Source: JBOGWY01 sp050694015 (GTDB taxonomy: Bacteria; Actinomycetota; CADDZG01; WHSQ01). From it: a DNA stretch of 13,912 bases. The translations under genes were made by a program, and so were the position numbers. The stretch covers positions 1-13,912 of the forward strand of contig JBOGWY010000193.1 in assembly GCA_050694015.1 (NCBI GenBank), in the 5' to 3' direction. Shown one piece after another: positions 13,779 through 13,912 of the stretch (positions within the stretch are counted from its first letter, which is position 1; each line of letters starts with the position of its first letter). The notes under the pieces were generated by a model. The model had not been told where the DNA came from, ran no database searches, and saw only the letters and a list, made by a program, of their open reading frames with translations.

Positions 13779-13912
13779 ATGAGGCAGATCAAGGCAACGA
13801 TGTTCATCGCGCTCGACGGTGTGATCGAGGCCCCCGATCAGTGGCACTTCCCCTACTTCTCAGACGAGATGGGGGTGGCGGTCGACGCCGTCATGGGTCA
13901 TGTAGACACGCT
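13779..13912 (+). CDS. DHFR/RibD-C family protein, 3'-truncated by window edge
   Basis: An ATG at 13779, with GGGAGG five bases upstream, opens a frame that runs off the end of the window with 44 complete codons. The product begins MRQIKATMFIALDGVIEAPD and continues WHFPYFSDEMG. The pattern I.A.MFIALDGVIE.P..W is typical of the N-terminus of DHFR/RibD-C family reductases in actinomycetes. Only about a quarter of the usual length is visible, so no more can be said of its substrate. It is divergent from the polymerase gene. Confidence 0.8.
   Translation, partial: MRQIKATMFIALDGVIEAPDQWHFPYFSDEMGVAVDAVMGHVDT

Noticed and set aside
13689..13847. 53-residue N-terminal extension of the polymerase
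   Set aside because: It would cross the palindromic promoter region and run antisense to the DHFR-family gene at 13779, and polymerase homology begins near the ATG at 13688.
1..13912. Genomic island, phage or CRISPR content
   Set aside because: No integrase, transposase, direct-repeat array or tRNA boundary was seen, and base composition and gene style look even throughout.

Overview
The window is GC-rich and densely coded. Most genes start on ATG or GTG with GGAGG-like ribosome-binding sites, and a few look leaderless. The content is a wax ester synthase/diacylglycerol acyltransferase, a LigC ligase paired with a LigD-type polymerase, a PucR-type regulator, DinB/DUF664 and several glyoxalase-fold (VOC) proteins. 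Together these point to a chromosomal segment of an actinomycete, possibly an uncultivated soil or freshwater lineage. No rRNA, tRNA, CRISPR array, insertion sequence or phage gene was seen.

Layout. (1) 1-1071: a PhnB-like VOC gene, cut by the window edge, is divergent from a DHFR/RibD-C family reductase gene. (2) 1140-2890: an arsenical module made of an ArsR-like operator, a single-chain ArsR-ArsC fusion that looks leaderless and autoregulated, and a cysteine-free VOC protein 14 bp downstream. A YbaK-type aminoacyl-tRNA deacylase follows. (3) 2927-3926, minus strand: a two-gene unit of a small zinc-ribbon protein and a ubiquitin-fold/Mut7-C RNase protein, converging on the YbaK gene across a hairpin. 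(4) 3927-5533: an intergenic region with several inverted repeats, then the wax ester synthase/DGAT. (5) 5580-7359, minus strand: a PucR/CdaR-type regulator followed by a DinB/DUF664 protein, apparently one operon. (6) 7574-10769, divergent from the regulator: a 69-aa small protein, an amidase with a Tat-like signal and a secreted LVIVD-repeat protein, forming a tight operon that the regulator probably controls. (7) 10789-13688, minus strand: a Prim-PolC-like polymerase and a LigC ATP-dependent ligase (4-7 bp apart), then a VOC protein. (8) 13779-end: a second DHFR-family gene, truncated, divergent from the polymerase gene across a 90-bp region with two inverted repeats.

How the genes work together. 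Arsenate would be reduced by the ArsC half of the fusion while its ArsR half controls the gene; no arsenite exporter is visible here. The polymerase/ligase pair resembles the mycobacterial Prim-PolC/LigC repair pair; no Ku or nuclease gene is in the window. The least explained units are the small protein/amidase/LVIVD operon with its divergent regulator, and the zinc-ribbon/Ub-Mut7-C pair. Functions are read from motifs and family resemblance only; no database search was run.
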